From Phenylobacterium sp. (GTDB lineage Bacteria > Pseudomonadota > Alphaproteobacteria > Caulobacterales > Caulobacteraceae), in assembly GCF_030681155.1 (NCBI RefSeq), contig NZ_JAUXXE010000002.1, positions 32,625 through 96,624 on the forward strand: a DNA stretch of 64,000 bases, written 5' to 3'. A program made the position numbers and the translations under genes. Shown here piece by piece: positions 36,089 through 45,187 of the stretch (positions within the stretch are counted from its first letter, which is position 1; each line of letters opens with the position of its first letter). The notes below the pieces were generated by a model, which was not told the DNA's origin, did no database searches, and saw nothing but the letters and a program-made list of their open reading frames with translations.

Positions 36089-37236
36089 CAGCCGCCTCGT
36101 TTCATGGTTTCGCGGGCGATGACCACCTGCTGAATCTGACTGGTGCCCTCATAGATCCGGAAGATGCGTACGTCTCGGTAGAACCGCTCGATACCGTGGT
36201 CGGCGACATAGCCTGCGCCGCCGAAGATCTGCACCGCGCGGTCGGCGACGCGGCCCACCATTTCCGAGGCGAAGTACTTGGCGGCGGCCGCCTCCATGGT
36301 CACGCTCTTGCCGGCGTCGCGAGCCCGGGCGGTTTCCATGGTCATCGCCTTGGCCACCAGCGCCTCGGTCTTGCTGTCGGCGATCATGCCCTGGATGAGC
36401 TGGAAGCCGGAGATCGCCTGGCCGAACTGCTTGCGCTCGGAGGCATAGGCCACGCAGTCAGCCAGCAGCCGCTCGGCCACCCCGATGCAGACCGCCGAGA
36501 TATGAAGGCGGCCGCGATCCAGCACCTGCATGGCGACCTTGAAGCCCTCGCCCTCAGCGCCCAGGCGGTTCTCGGCCGGCACGCGGACATTGTCGAAGAT
36601 GACGTCGCAGATGTGCGCGCCCTGTTGGCCCATCTTCTTCTCGGGCTTGCCGACCGACAGGCCCGGCAGGTTCCGCTCGACCAGGAAGGCGCTGACCCCG
36701 CCGCCGCCCGGCTTGCTGGGATCGGAGCGCGCCATGACCGTGAACAGGTCGGCCTTGTTGGCGTTGGTGATGAAACGCTTGGTGCCGTTCAGGACATAAA
36801 AATCGCCGTCGCGGATGGCGCGGGTCTGGACGTTGGCGCTGTCGGACCCGGCTTCCGGCTCGGTCAGGGCGAACGAGGTGATGATTTCGCCCGAGGCGAT
36901 GCCCGGCAGATACTTGGCCTTCTGGGCCTCGGTGCCGAACATCACCAGCCCTTGGCTGCCGATGCCGACATTGGTGCCGAAGGCCGAGCGGAAGGCCGGG
37001 CTGGTGCGGCCGAGCTCAACCCCGACTAGGCACTCGTCTTCCATAGAAAGATCGAGCCCGCCGTACTCTTCGGGGATCGACAGACCAAAGAGCCCAAGGC
37101 CCTTCATTTCCTCGATCACCTCACCTGGGATCGCGTCATCCTCCGAAACCTGCGCCTCCAGCGGACGCAGGCGTTCGGTGACGAACCGGCGGACGGTGTC
37201 GATCAGTTGCTCGCGGGTTTCGAGGTCGAGGGCCAT
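36088..37236 (-). CDS. Acyl-CoA dehydrogenase
   Basis: 382 aa, typical length. FAD enzyme that introduces the 2,3-double bond into acyl-CoA. Signature 1 is FALTEPEAGSDSANV. Signature 2 is near the C-terminus, FGGAGYVADHGIERFYRDVRI. The catalytic Glu is in IYEGTSQIQ. It lies 14 nt behind a small exported-protein gene and in the same transcript as a thiolase, consistent with beta-oxidation or branched-chain acyl breakdown. Confidence 0.95.
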   Translation of the reverse strand: MALDLETREQLIDTVRRFVTERLRPLEAQVSEDDAIPGEVIEEMKGLGLFGLSIPEEYGGLDLSMEDECLVGVELGRTSPAFRSAFGTNVGIGSQGLVMFGTEAQKAKYLPGIASGEIITSFALTEPEAGSDSANVQTRAIRDGDFYVLNGTKRFITNANKADLFTVMARSDPSKPGGGGVSAFLVERNLPGLSVGKPEKKMGQQGAHICDVIFDNVRVPAENRLGAEGEGFKVAMQVLDRGRLHISAVCIGVAERLLADCVAYASERKQFGQAISGFQLIQGMIADSKTEALVAKAMTMETARARDAGKSVTMEAAAAKYFASEMVGRVADRAVQIFGGAGYVADHGIERFYRDVRIFRIYEGTSQIQQVVIARETMKRGG

Positions 37237-37250
37237 GTTCGGTGTCTCGG

Positions 37251-37802
37251 CTATTGGCAGATGAATTTATCGGCCGGGGTTTCGGCGAATTTGGACAGGG
37301 TGACGCTGACGATCGGATCGGGCCAGACCTCATGGGTCGCGCCGCCCGCCGGCACCGTGCAGATGGTGGCCATGCGCTTCATGAGCTGGCCGCGACGCAG
37401 GGCGGTGATCTCTACCTCGTAGGCGACGGGGCGGGCCAGACCGTTCCAGACCTTCATGATCGACTGTCGCTTCTCGGGCGAAGAATCCAGGGCGAAGGCG
37501 AGCTTGCCGACGCCAGGTCCCTTATAGGTCTCGCCGGCGCCATTGGCGGTGGCCAGATCGACGCGGCCGGCCTCGACGTCGTTGAGGACAGGCTTGCCGT
37601 CGGCGTCCAGGTGGAAGACCGCCCGCTGGCCCAGCACAACCTGGACCGAGCCGCCCTCGACCTTGGTGCGAGGATCCAGGCCCGCCGCCTCCAGCGCCGC
37701 GATCAGGTTGGCCGGCGGCTTGGGGGCCGTCGTTTCCGGCGTCTCGGCGTGAACCGCCGAGGCCAGGGCGCCAATCGCCGCCGCGAAAGCGATCAGCCGC
37801 AC
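37251..37802 (-). CDS. Exported protein, family unknown
   Basis: 183 aa from GTG at 37802, 1 nt after the thiolase stop. A signal peptide ends after AVHA (near residue 18). The mature part is mostly beta-strands, with two Cys near the C-terminus (ATICTVP and FICQ) that could form a disulphide. No domain recognised. It is inserted between two beta-oxidation genes without obvious reason. Confidence 0.68.
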   Translation of the reverse strand: MRLIAFAAAIGALASAVHAETPETTAPKPPANLIAALEAAGLDPRTKVEGGSVQVVLGQRAVFHLDADGKPVLNDVEAGRVDLATANGAGETYKGPGVGKLAFALDSSPEKRQSIMKVWNGLARPVAYEVEITALRRGQLMKRMATICTVPAGGATHEVWPDPIVSVTLSKFAETPADKFICQ

Positions 37803-37803
37803 G

Positions 37804-39012
37804 TCAGGCCTTGGCGAGCGCGAGCGCCGAGCCTTGGCCGACGCCGACGCACATGGTGGCCAGCGCCCGCTCGCCGCCCGTTTGGAACAGCGTACGCGCA
37901 GCGGTGAGCGCAAGCCGCGCGCCCGAGGCGCCCAGCGGGTGGCCGATGGCGATGGCGCCGCCGTGGGCGTTCACATGCGGCGCGTCGTCGTCTAGGCCCC
38001 AAGCGCGGGTGCAGGCCAGGGCCTGGGCGGCGAACGCCTCGTTCAGTTCAATGACGTCGAAGTCGCGCGGGGTGATGCCCAGACGCGCGGTCAGTTTCTC
38101 GACCGCCGGGACCGGGCCGACGCCCATGACCCGGGGCGCAACACCGCCGGCGGCGCCGCCGTCGATGCGGGCGAGCGGTTCCAGGCCCAGCTTCTGGACC
38201 ATTTCCGCCGAGGCCAGCAGCAAGGCCGCCGCGCCGTCATTGACGCCCGAGGCGTTGCCGGCTGTGACAGTGCCACCTTCGCGGACGATAGGCTTCAGGC
38301 CCTGCAAGGCCTCCAGCGTGGTGTCAGGGCGCGGGTGCTCGTCCTGGGAAACGACGATATCGCCCTTGCGGTCCTTGATGGTCAGGGGCGCGATCTCGCC
38401 CTCGAAGAAGCCCTTGGCGCGCGCGGCGCCGACGCGGGCCTGGCTGCGCTGGGCGAAGGCGTCCTGGTCTTCGCGGTTGATCTGATAGTCGGTGGCGACG
38501 TTCTCGGCGGTCTCGGGCATGGCGTCGACGCCATAGGCTTTCTTCAGCGCCGGGTTAACGAACCGCCAGCCGATGGTGGTGTCGTAGATCTCTGGGCTGC
38601 GCGAGAAGGCGGTGTCCGGCTTGGCCATGACGAAGGGCGATCTGCTCATGCTTTCCACGCCGCCGGCCACGATCAGGTCGGCTTCGCCCGAGGCGATGGC
38701 GCGGGCGCCGGCGATCACGGCGTCCAGGCCCGAGGCGCAGAGGCGGTTCACGGTGATGCCCGGGACGCTCGACGGCATGCCCGCCAGCAGCAGCGCCATG
38801 CGCGCTACGTTGCGGTTGTCCTCGCCGGCCTGGTTCACGCAACCATAGATGACTTCATCCACCCGCTCCCAGTCCAGCTTGGGATAGACGGCCATCAGGG
38901 CTTTCAGCGGATGGGCGGCCAGATCGTCGGCCCTGACCTTGGAAAGCGCACCGGCATAGCGGCCGATAGGGCTGCGGAGTCCTCCGCACAGATAAACAGT
39001 CCGGCCTTGCAT
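37804..39012 (-). CDS. Thiolase (acetyl-CoA acyltransferase, 3-oxoadipyl-CoA-like)
   Basis: 402 aa. Nucleophilic Cys in VNRLCASGLDAV, catalytic His in GAIAIGHPLGASGARL, second Cys in TMCVGVGQGSAL. The N-terminal VYLCGGLRSPIGRYAGALSKVRADDLAA is close to 3-oxoadipyl-CoA thiolases, but other degradative thiolases share it. First gene of the reverse-strand run thiolase, exported protein, acyl-CoA dehydrogenase, DUF3253, UDG, hydrolase, amino acid dehydrogenase. Confidence 0.93.
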   Translation of the reverse strand: MQGRTVYLCGGLRSPIGRYAGALSKVRADDLAAHPLKALMAVYPKLDWERVDEVIYGCVNQAGEDNRNVARMALLLAGMPSSVPGITVNRLCASGLDAVIAGARAIASGEADLIVAGGVESMSRSPFVMAKPDTAFSRSPEIYDTTIGWRFVNPALKKAYGVDAMPETAENVATDYQINREDQDAFAQRSQARVGAARAKGFFEGEIAPLTIKDRKGDIVVSQDEHPRPDTTLEALQGLKPIVREGGTVTAGNASGVNDGAAALLLASAEMVQKLGLEPLARIDGGAAGGVAPRVMGVGPVPAVEKLTARLGITPRDFDVIELNEAFAAQALACTRAWGLDDDAPHVNAHGGAIAIGHPLGASGARLALTAARTLFQTGGERALATMCVGVGQGSALALAKA

Positions 39013-39111
39013 AGTGTTTCCCTGCCGCCTAGGTCGCTTGGTGAATAGGCCGGCAAACTAGTGTTTGAGCGCGCGGCGAGCAAACCCTTACCAGGGTCTG
39101 GGGGAGACGGA

Positions 39112-39579
39112 ATGGACGGCGGCGAGGAACAGACGGTCAGCGGTTGGAAGCACCAAGTCGTCGAGGACGGCGAATGGGCGGGCTGGACGCTCTATGGCAG
39201 CGACCCGTTCGAGGACCACGCCGGCCCCTTCTACTTTAAGGTCGAAGAGAACGGCCGCCCGGTCTGCGCGATGCGCGCCGAGAAGCATCACATGAACGGC
39301 GGCGGCTTCATGCACGGCGGGGCGATCATGACCTTCGCCGACTACTGCCTGTTCGTGATCGCTCGCGACGTCCTGCAGGACAGCCGCAGCGTCACCGCCA
39401 CCTTCAACGGCGAGTTCGTCGGCGCGGTGCCGCAGGGCTCGCTGGTCGAGTGCCGCGGCGAGGTCGTCAAGGCCGGCCGCAGCATGGTCTTCGTCCGCGG
39501 CCTGATCACCACCGGCGACGAGCCGGTCATGAATTTCTCTGCGGTCATCAAGAAAACCCGCCCAAGGGACGCCGCATGA
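39112..39579 (+). CDS. PaaI-type hotdog thioesterase
   Basis: 155 aa from the ATG at 39112. The hotdog-fold motif HGGAIMTFADYCLF carries the active-site region, followed by SVTATFNGEFVGAVPQGSLVECRGEV. These enzymes cleave acyl-CoA thioesters. Divergent from the thiolase gene and overlapping the next small gene by 4 nt. Substrate unknown, possibly related to the adjacent acyl-CoA genes. Confidence 0.9.
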   Translation: MDGGEEQTVSGWKHQVVEDGEWAGWTLYGSDPFEDHAGPFYFKVEENGRPVCAMRAEKHHMNGGGFMHGGAIMTFADYCLFVIARDVLQDSRSVTATFNGEFVGAVPQGSLVECRGEVVKAGRSMVFVRGLITTGDEPVMNFSAVIKKTRPRDAA

Positions 39580-39827
39580 GCCGCAAACTGAGCCCCGAGA
39601 GCTGGAAGCAGATCGCCCCCGGCGCGGCCATGGTGCTGTTGGCCGGCCCGGTCTTCCTATTCATGGCGATGGACATCACCTTGTTCCTGATCATGAGCCG
39701 GACGCGAGGCATGACGGCGTCGACCCAGATCTTCGACCTCTCGATGGAGATCGTGCTCTGCCTGTTCGCGGGCCTGGTGACGGCCTTCGGCGCGCGGAAG
39801 ATCCTGCGGGAACTGCGGAAGAAGTAG
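39576..39827 (+). CDS. Small two-helix membrane protein
   Basis: 83 aa, ATG overlapping the thioesterase stop (ATGA). Two membrane helices (AMVLLAGPVFLFMAMDITLF and MEIVLCLFAGLVTAFGA) with a short loop and a basic C-terminal tail (RKILRELRKK). Family unknown. Coupled translation suggests expression with the thioesterase. Confidence 0.65.
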   Translation: MSRKLSPESWKQIAPGAAMVLLAGPVFLFMAMDITLFLIMSRTRGMTASTQIFDLSMEIVLCLFAGLVTAFGARKILRELRKK

Positions 39828-39835
39828 CAGCGGCC

Positions 39836-40300
39836 ATGGCGGACCTCGTCTCACTGTCGGAGGAGGATCTCGCCGAGGTCATGCGCATCGAGCGCCTGCC
39901 TGGCTATGACGCCTTCATCCATAGCTGGACCGCCGAAATTCACGCCGCCGAGTTGACCTCCGCCGACGCTCGCTACTTCGGCTATCGCGCCGGCGCCGCC
40001 CTTGCCGGCTTTACGATCCTGCAGAAGTTCCGCGAGCCCACCGTTCGGCTACGTCGCATCGCGGTGGATTCACCTGGCGCCGGCGCTGGAACAGCGTTGC
40101 TGCGCGACGTTGTTGATTGGCTCTTCGAGACCAGCGACGCCCAGGCCCTCGACCTTCACGTTCGGCCGGGCAATCGCCGGGCCAGACACGTCTATGGACG
40201 GGAAGGATTCATCCAGGGCGGCGGCGATGATCTGTTGGGCGAAGGCATGATCTTGACCCGCCCGGAGTGGGCGGCCCTTTCGAGAAGAACCTCAGCATGA
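39836..40300 (+). CDS. GNAT family N-acetyltransferase
   Basis: 154 aa. N-terminal VSLSEEDLAEVMRIERLPGYD, then the conserved VRLRRIAVDSPGAGAGTALLRDVV acetyl-CoA-binding region and the C-terminal RARHVYGREGF motif. Probably modifies a small molecule or protein N-terminus. It starts 8 nt after the small membrane gene and overlaps the next gene by 4 nt. Confidence 0.9.
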   Translation: MADLVSLSEEDLAEVMRIERLPGYDAFIHSWTAEIHAAELTSADARYFGYRAGAALAGFTILQKFREPTVRLRRIAVDSPGAGAGTALLRDVVDWLFETSDAQALDLHVRPGNRRARHVYGREGFIQGGGDDLLGEGMILTRPEWAALSRRTSA

Positions 40301-41295
40301 GTTACACCCTCTCGGCCCTCGACCTCTCGCCGGTCAGCGGGGATGGCACCCAGGCCCAAGGCGTGCGCGACACCATCGAGGTCGCCAAGGCCGCCGAACG
40401 CCTGGGCTATCACCGCTTCTGGGTGGCCGAGCACCACAACATCGGCACGCTTTCGTCTCCGGCCCCGGAGATCCTGATCGCGGCCCTGACCCAGGTCACC
40501 AAGACCATTCGCCTCGGCTCGGGCGGGGTGATGCTGGTGAACTACTCGCCGCTCAAAGTGGCCGAGGTGTTCATGGAATTGGAGGCCTTGGCGCCGGGAC
40601 GCATCGACCTTGGAGTCGGGCGCGCGCTTGGTACGGACGGCCGTACCGGCGCGGCCCTGCGCTCGGCGATGTCGGACGCCTTCCCGCACTACTTTTCTCT
40701 CCTGAACGCCTGGCTGCTCGACGCCTCGGGAACCGAGCCGATCACCGCCGCTCATCCGGCCCACGACATCCATGCCAATCCGTCCGGCCCATCGCACCCC
40801 GACCTCTTCATGCTGTGCTCATCGCCTGAGAGCGCCCAGTTCGCGGGCGCGGCAGGGGTCGGCATGGTGTTCGCCGAGTTCATCGCCCGCACCGAGGGCG
40901 GCCCTTCGGTCGCGGCCTATCGCCAGGCGTTCGAGCCCTCGGTGTTTCGCGACAAGCCCTGGGCGGGCGTAGCAACCATCGCGCTGGCCGCAGACACGGC
41001 CGAGGAAGCCGAGCGGTTGGCCGCGCCTATGCGAGCCGGCAACCTGGCCACCCTTGATGGGGAACGCCGCCGGTTCCGGTCCATCCCCGAGGCCCAGGAA
41101 TACTTGGCCGAGCGCGCGGGCGATCCCAGGATGGCCGGCGTCATGGCGCGCGCCATCGTCGGCGACGCGGCCAACGTGAAGGCCCGCCTTGATGAAAAGG
41201 CCCGCGCCACCGGCGCGGACGAACTCTTCGTGATGGCGGTCGGCCCGAGCCTGGAAAGCCGGATACGCTCGCTGGAGCTGATCAAGAGCGCCTAG
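40297..41295 (+). CDS. LLM-class flavin-dependent oxidoreductase
   Basis: 332 aa from the ATG at 40297, overlapping the GNAT stop (ATGA). Bacterial-luciferase-like barrel: ALDLSPVSGDGTQAQG at the start, FWVAEHHNIGTLSSPAPEILI, SGGVMLVNYSPLKVAEVF, and GRIDLGVGRALGTDG. This matches the YhbW/MsnO8-like subgroup, which has no known physiological substrate. Its stop shares CTAG with the convergent amidohydrolase stop. Confidence 0.92.
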   Translation: MSYTLSALDLSPVSGDGTQAQGVRDTIEVAKAAERLGYHRFWVAEHHNIGTLSSPAPEILIAALTQVTKTIRLGSGGVMLVNYSPLKVAEVFMELEALAPGRIDLGVGRALGTDGRTGAALRSAMSDAFPHYFSLLNAWLLDASGTEPITAAHPAHDIHANPSGPSHPDLFMLCSSPESAQFAGAAGVGMVFAEFIARTEGGPSVAAYRQAFEPSVFRDKPWAGVATIALAADTAEEAERLAAPMRAGNLATLDGERRRFRSIPEAQEYLAERAGDPRMAGVMARAIVGDAANVKARLDEKARATGADELFVMAVGPSLESRIRSLELIKSA

Positions 41296-43022
41296 GGCTG
41301 GGCGAACGCCTTACGCGCCACGACGGTCTTGCCGGCCTCGTAGACCGGCTGGCCGTCCTTGATCGTGGCGAGGACGGGGATGTCCTTGATGGTCGCGGGA
41401 TCAACGCTCAACGGGTCCGCCCCCAGCACCACAAGATCGGCCTTCTTGCCGACGGTGATCGAGCCGCGGCTCGCCTCGTCGAAATGCTGCCAGGCTGGCC
41501 AGATGGTCAGGGCGCGCAACGCGTCCATCGGCGCGATTCGCTGGTCCGGCCCCAGGACCTCACCACTGCGGGTCGTGCGGTTCACGGCGCTCCACAAGGC
41601 GTGCATCGGCGCGGGCGGCACGACGGGAGCGTCGGTGTGCAGGCTGAAGTGCAGGCCTTCCCTCAAGGCCGCCGCAGTCGGGCTGATGAAGGCGGCGCGC
41701 GCCGGGCCCAACGTCTCGTCACGGTGCCAGTCCCCCCAATAGAAGGTGTGCTCGGCGAAGAAGGACGGGAAGACGCCCAGGCGCTTGTAGGCGCTCAACT
41801 GCTCGGGCCGTGTCACCTGCGAATGGATCACCACCGGCCGCGTCGCCACATAGCCGGGATGGGCCGCTTCGGCCTTCTCGACGGCCTTGATCAGCATGTC
41901 GATGCAGGCGTCGCCATTGCAGTGGGTCTGCACCTGCCAGCCCAGGCCGGCGAACTTCTCGTACCAGGCGTCCAGCTCGGCCTGCGGCATGATCGGATAG
42001 CCGCGATAGTCCGCGGCCGCGCCATGCGGCGGATGGAAATACGGCTTTTCGAGATAGGCGGTCTTGCCCTGTGGCGAGCCGTCCTGGGTGATCTTGACCC
42101 CGGCGAACTTCAGACCGTTCTCATAGGGCCCACCGATCTTGAGGCCGTTGTTGGCGACCATCTTCTCGGCCAAGGTCCATTTCGGATAGGCGGCGACGTC
42201 TATCTTAAAACGCTTCTCGGCCCGGGCCTTCAACAGCATCGCCAGGGTGGCCGGGCTGGCGGTCTGGCCGTCCTGGGCGGTGGTGTAGCCAAGACTGGCG
42301 TAATAGGTCTGGATCTCGTCGAAGCTCTTGGCCGCCGCCTCCGGCGTCATCGGCGGCAGGGCCGCGAACACTGCGAAGATCGCCTGCTCTTCGAGCAACC
42401 CGGTAGGCTCGCCGGACGCGTCGCGCGCGATCACGCCGCCGGGCGGATTTGGTGCGCCCTTGACGAAGCCCAGCCGCTTCAGCGCGGCGCTGTTGCACAC
42501 CGCGAGGTGACCCGAGACGTGGCCGACGCAGATTGGACGGGTGGCCGACACCGCATCCAGTTCGGCGCCGGTCGGATGGCGGCGCTCGGCCAACAACGAG
42601 TCGTCGTAGCCCGACCCCAGCAGCATCTCGTCACCCGGCGCGGCTCGCGCCAAGGCGCCGCGCATCGCCGCCTGCAAGCCGGCGATGTCGCGCACCGTTC
42701 CGACCGGCGGCGGCGACAGGTCGGTCAGATTCCAGCCCAGCACCATGTCGGCGATATGGCTGTGCCCGTCGATGAATCCCGGAACCATGGTCTTGCCGGC
42801 CAGATCGACCACGCGCGTCGTCGGCCCCTTCAGGGCTGACACCTGGGCGTCGGAACCAACGGCCAGGATCTTGCCGTCCTTCACCGCCACGGCCTGGGCC
42901 CTGGGCTGGGCCTCGTCGACCGTTATCACCAAGCCATGCAGATAGACGCTGTCGGCCGCCCCGCCGCTCGCCGGAGCAAGAAGCGCGAGACCAGCCAGCG
43001 CGGAGACGAGGGACGAAATCAT
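41292..43022 (-). CDS. Exported amidohydrolase (YtcJ-like)
   Basis: 576 aa. Signal peptide (cleavage near residue 22, ASGGAA) followed by the composite beta domain and metal-binding DGHSHIADMV. Later ligands are in QVQTHCNGDACIDM, VIHSQVTRPEQ and SLHTDAPVVPP. The C-terminal KADLVVLGADPLSVDP is typical of the D-hydantoinase/urease-related YtcJ group. Periplasmic hydrolase of unknown substrate. Confidence 0.92.
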   Translation of the reverse strand: MISSLVSALAGLALLAPASGGAADSVYLHGLVITVDEAQPRAQAVAVKDGKILAVGSDAQVSALKGPTTRVVDLAGKTMVPGFIDGHSHIADMVLGWNLTDLSPPPVGTVRDIAGLQAAMRGALARAAPGDEMLLGSGYDDSLLAERRHPTGAELDAVSATRPICVGHVSGHLAVCNSAALKRLGFVKGAPNPPGGVIARDASGEPTGLLEEQAIFAVFAALPPMTPEAAAKSFDEIQTYYASLGYTTAQDGQTASPATLAMLLKARAEKRFKIDVAAYPKWTLAEKMVANNGLKIGGPYENGLKFAGVKITQDGSPQGKTAYLEKPYFHPPHGAAADYRGYPIMPQAELDAWYEKFAGLGWQVQTHCNGDACIDMLIKAVEKAEAAHPGYVATRPVVIHSQVTRPEQLSAYKRLGVFPSFFAEHTFYWGDWHRDETLGPARAAFISPTAAALREGLHFSLHTDAPVVPPAPMHALWSAVNRTTRSGEVLGPDQRIAPMDALRALTIWPAWQHFDEASRGSITVGKKADLVVLGADPLSVDPATIKDIPVLATIKDGQPVYEAGKTVVARKAFAQP

Positions 43023-43088
43023 CGGAGGAACACCTTAATTCGTCGAGATCGGTTCGAAGGCGGGACGCCGGCCGGCGCCCCGATCGCA

Positions 43089-43712
43089 TCAACTGCGCAT
43101 GGCCGCCTTCGCGGCGGGCCGCGCGCGCATCGCCTCGGCCCAGCGATGGACGTTCTGCAACTCTTCAGGGATCACCAGCTTGATCATGCGGGTGAAGTCG
43201 ATGCCGATGAAGCCGACGATGTCGGCGATGGTCAAGCGATTGGCGGCCAGCCACTCGGCCTCGGCCAGCCGGCGGTCGAGCACCTTCAGCGCCCGTAGCC
43301 CTTGGGCCTTATTGTACTCGGCGATTTCCGGGTTCTGGGTTTCCAGCGCCGCCAGCGCCGGATGGCTGTGGCGCACGCCCATCATGAACGGGGTGGCGAC
43401 CATCATTTCGGCCCGCCGCATCCACATCTCGATCACCGCGGTTTCTTCCGGCGTCCGGCCGAAGAGATTGGGCTCCGGGTAGAGCGCCTCCAGATAGCGG
43501 CAGATGGCGATGGATTCGGTGACGGTGCTTCCGTCGTTCATCTCCAACGCCGGAACGTTGGGCAGGCCGGCCTTGGCGAGGTATTCCGGTTGCTTGTGGG
43601 TTCCCTCGATCAGATTCAGGGACACGATCTCGATGTCCTCGATCCCCTTCTCGGCCATGAACCAGCGCACGCGGCGCGGATTGGGCGCCAAGGGCGTGTC
43701 GTAGAGCTTCAT
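43089..43712 (-). CDS. Glutathione S-transferase
   Basis: 207 aa from the ATG at 43712 with GGGAGG upstream. N-terminal thioredoxin-like domain with MKLYDTPLAPNPRRVRWFMAEKG (active-site region NPRR), cis-Pro and SNAIL-like GLPNVPALEMNDGSTVTESIAICRYLEA, then the all-helical C-terminal domain. The first catalytic residue seems to be the Asn/Pro-type of bacterial beta/nu-like GSTs rather than Cys. Cytoplasmic detoxification enzyme. Confidence 0.92.
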   Translation of the reverse strand: MKLYDTPLAPNPRRVRWFMAEKGIEDIEIVSLNLIEGTHKQPEYLAKAGLPNVPALEMNDGSTVTESIAICRYLEALYPEPNLFGRTPEETAVIEMWMRRAEMMVATPFMMGVRHSHPALAALETQNPEIAEYNKAQGLRALKVLDRRLAEAEWLAANRLTIADIVGFIGIDFTRMIKLVIPEELQNVHRWAEAMRARPAAKAAMRS

Positions 43713-43747
43713 GCCTTCCTCCCAGCGGCTCTTGCGGCCGCCTCTTC

Positions 43748-45025
43748 TTACAGTCCGAACAGTTCGTGCGGCATGGCGCCCACCAACGCTCCGGTCATGC
43801 AGGTGGCCAGGAAGCCGGCGATCAGCGCCTTCCACACCATACCAATGATCTCGTTGCGCCGCTCGGGCATCAGCACGCCCATGCCCGACACCGTTATCCC
43901 GACTGACCCGACGTTAGCGAAGCCGCATAGGGCGTAGGTGAGGATCATCCGAGTGCGCTCGGTCATCTCGCCGGCCGGCACCGCGCCAAGTTGGATGAAT
44001 GCGATGAACTCGGTCAGCATCAGCTTCACGCCCAGCAGATAGCCAGCCTTAAGCGCTTCGTCCCAATGGATCCCCATGGCCCAGGCCAGCGGCGCGAAGA
44101 TCACGCCCAGGATGCGTTCGATGGTCAGGGCTTCGCCGTAGACCGGCGGAAACACTGACAACAGGCCGTTGCCGATGGCCACGAAGGCCACGAACACGAT
44201 CAGGATGGCCGAGATGTTCAGCACCACGGTCAAGCCGTCCATCGTGCCCTTGCTGATGGCGTCGATTGACGAGTCGTATTTCAGCAGCGAGCCGTAGTCG
44301 GCGTAGAAACCGCCCTGCCCTTCCTTCTCCGGCACCATGATCCGCGCGAGCAGGATACCGGCCGGCGCAGAGATGATCGAAGCCACCAGCACGTGGGCCG
44401 CCGCATTGGGCAGCACTGTCTTCAGGATGGTGGCGTAGGCGACCATGGTCGAGCCGGCGACGGTGGCCAGCCCCACCACGATCATCAGGAACAGCTCTGA
44501 ACGGGTCAGCTTGTCGAGATAGGCGCGGATGACGATCGGGCTCTCGATCATGCCCAGGAAGATGTTCACTGCGACAGCCAAAGCCGAGGCGCCGCCCAGG
44601 CCCATGGTCTTCTGGAACAGCAGGCCAAAGCCGCGCGTGATCCACTTGAGGATATTCCAATGCCAGAGCAGGGCCGACAGCGCCGAGATCACCAGGATCA
44701 GCGGCAGCACCTGGAAGGCGAACACAAATAGCGCCCCGGCGTCGGTCACCGCATAGGGCTGGGCGCCGCCGCCCATGTAACCGAACACGAACTGAGTGCC
44801 GGTGGCGGTCGCGGCCGCCAGGCCGTCGACGCCGGCGTTCAGCGCCTCGATCACGCCCTGCGCGCCAGGCAGCCCGAACAGCAGCAGGATCAACCCCACC
44901 TGCACGGCGATCGAGCCCAGGGCCAGTTTCCACGGAAACGCCCGTCTGTTCTCAGACAGCACCCAGCAGACGGCGAGCACGAAGGCCAGGCCGACAAGGC
45001 TCTGAGCGTTTTCTGGTCGAAACAT
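43748..45025 (-). CDS. Concentrative nucleoside transporter (NupC/CNT family)
   Basis: 425 aa with about 10-12 membrane segments. Conserved CNT motifs are present: GMIESPIVIRAYLDKLTRSELF, ATVAGSTMVAYATIL, then LGVKLMLTEFIAFIQLG and YALCGFANVGSVGI. It imports nucleosides with H+ or Na+. Stands as a single gene. Its upstream gap is shared with the divergent ohr gene. Confidence 0.95.
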   Translation of the reverse strand: MFRPENAQSLVGLAFVLAVCWVLSENRRAFPWKLALGSIAVQVGLILLLFGLPGAQGVIEALNAGVDGLAAATATGTQFVFGYMGGGAQPYAVTDAGALFVFAFQVLPLILVISALSALLWHWNILKWITRGFGLLFQKTMGLGGASALAVAVNIFLGMIESPIVIRAYLDKLTRSELFLMIVVGLATVAGSTMVAYATILKTVLPNAAAHVLVASIISAPAGILLARIMVPEKEGQGGFYADYGSLLKYDSSIDAISKGTMDGLTVVLNISAILIVFVAFVAIGNGLLSVFPPVYGEALTIERILGVIFAPLAWAMGIHWDEALKAGYLLGVKLMLTEFIAFIQLGAVPAGEMTERTRMILTYALCGFANVGSVGITVSGMGVLMPERRNEIIGMVWKALIAGFLATCMTGALVGAMPHELFGL

Positions 45026-45128
45026 CGAAAGCCCCCGCCCCCCGGGATTCGGGCAGCTTTGCCGCTATTGACTACGGAGGCCATATGCCACGCAAGCAGA
45101 CGCAGCGCCGCGCTTGTTACATCGCCAC

Positions 45129-45156
45129 TTGACGCAGAGCGACATCGGCATATTTA
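45129..45156 (+). promoter_or_regulatory. Promoter of ohr-ohrR
   Basis: TTGACG (45129-45134) and TATTTA (45151-45156) with a 16-nt spacer resemble a housekeeping promoter. The start point would fall about where the palindromic operator begins, so a bound repressor would block it. Confidence 0.5.
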
Positions 45157-45163
45157 GATTGTA

Positions 45164-45178
45164 CACAATTGAATTGGA
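45164..45178 (+). promoter_or_regulatory. OhrR-type operator
   Basis: CACAATTGAATTGGA matches 12 of the 14 fixed positions of the known OhrR box TACAATT-N-AATTGTA. The overlapping ATTGT-AC-ACAAT is another perfect repeat. It lies 10 nt before the ohr start codon, as expected for peroxide-relieved repression. Confidence 0.65.
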
Positions 45179-45187
45179 GAAAATCGG

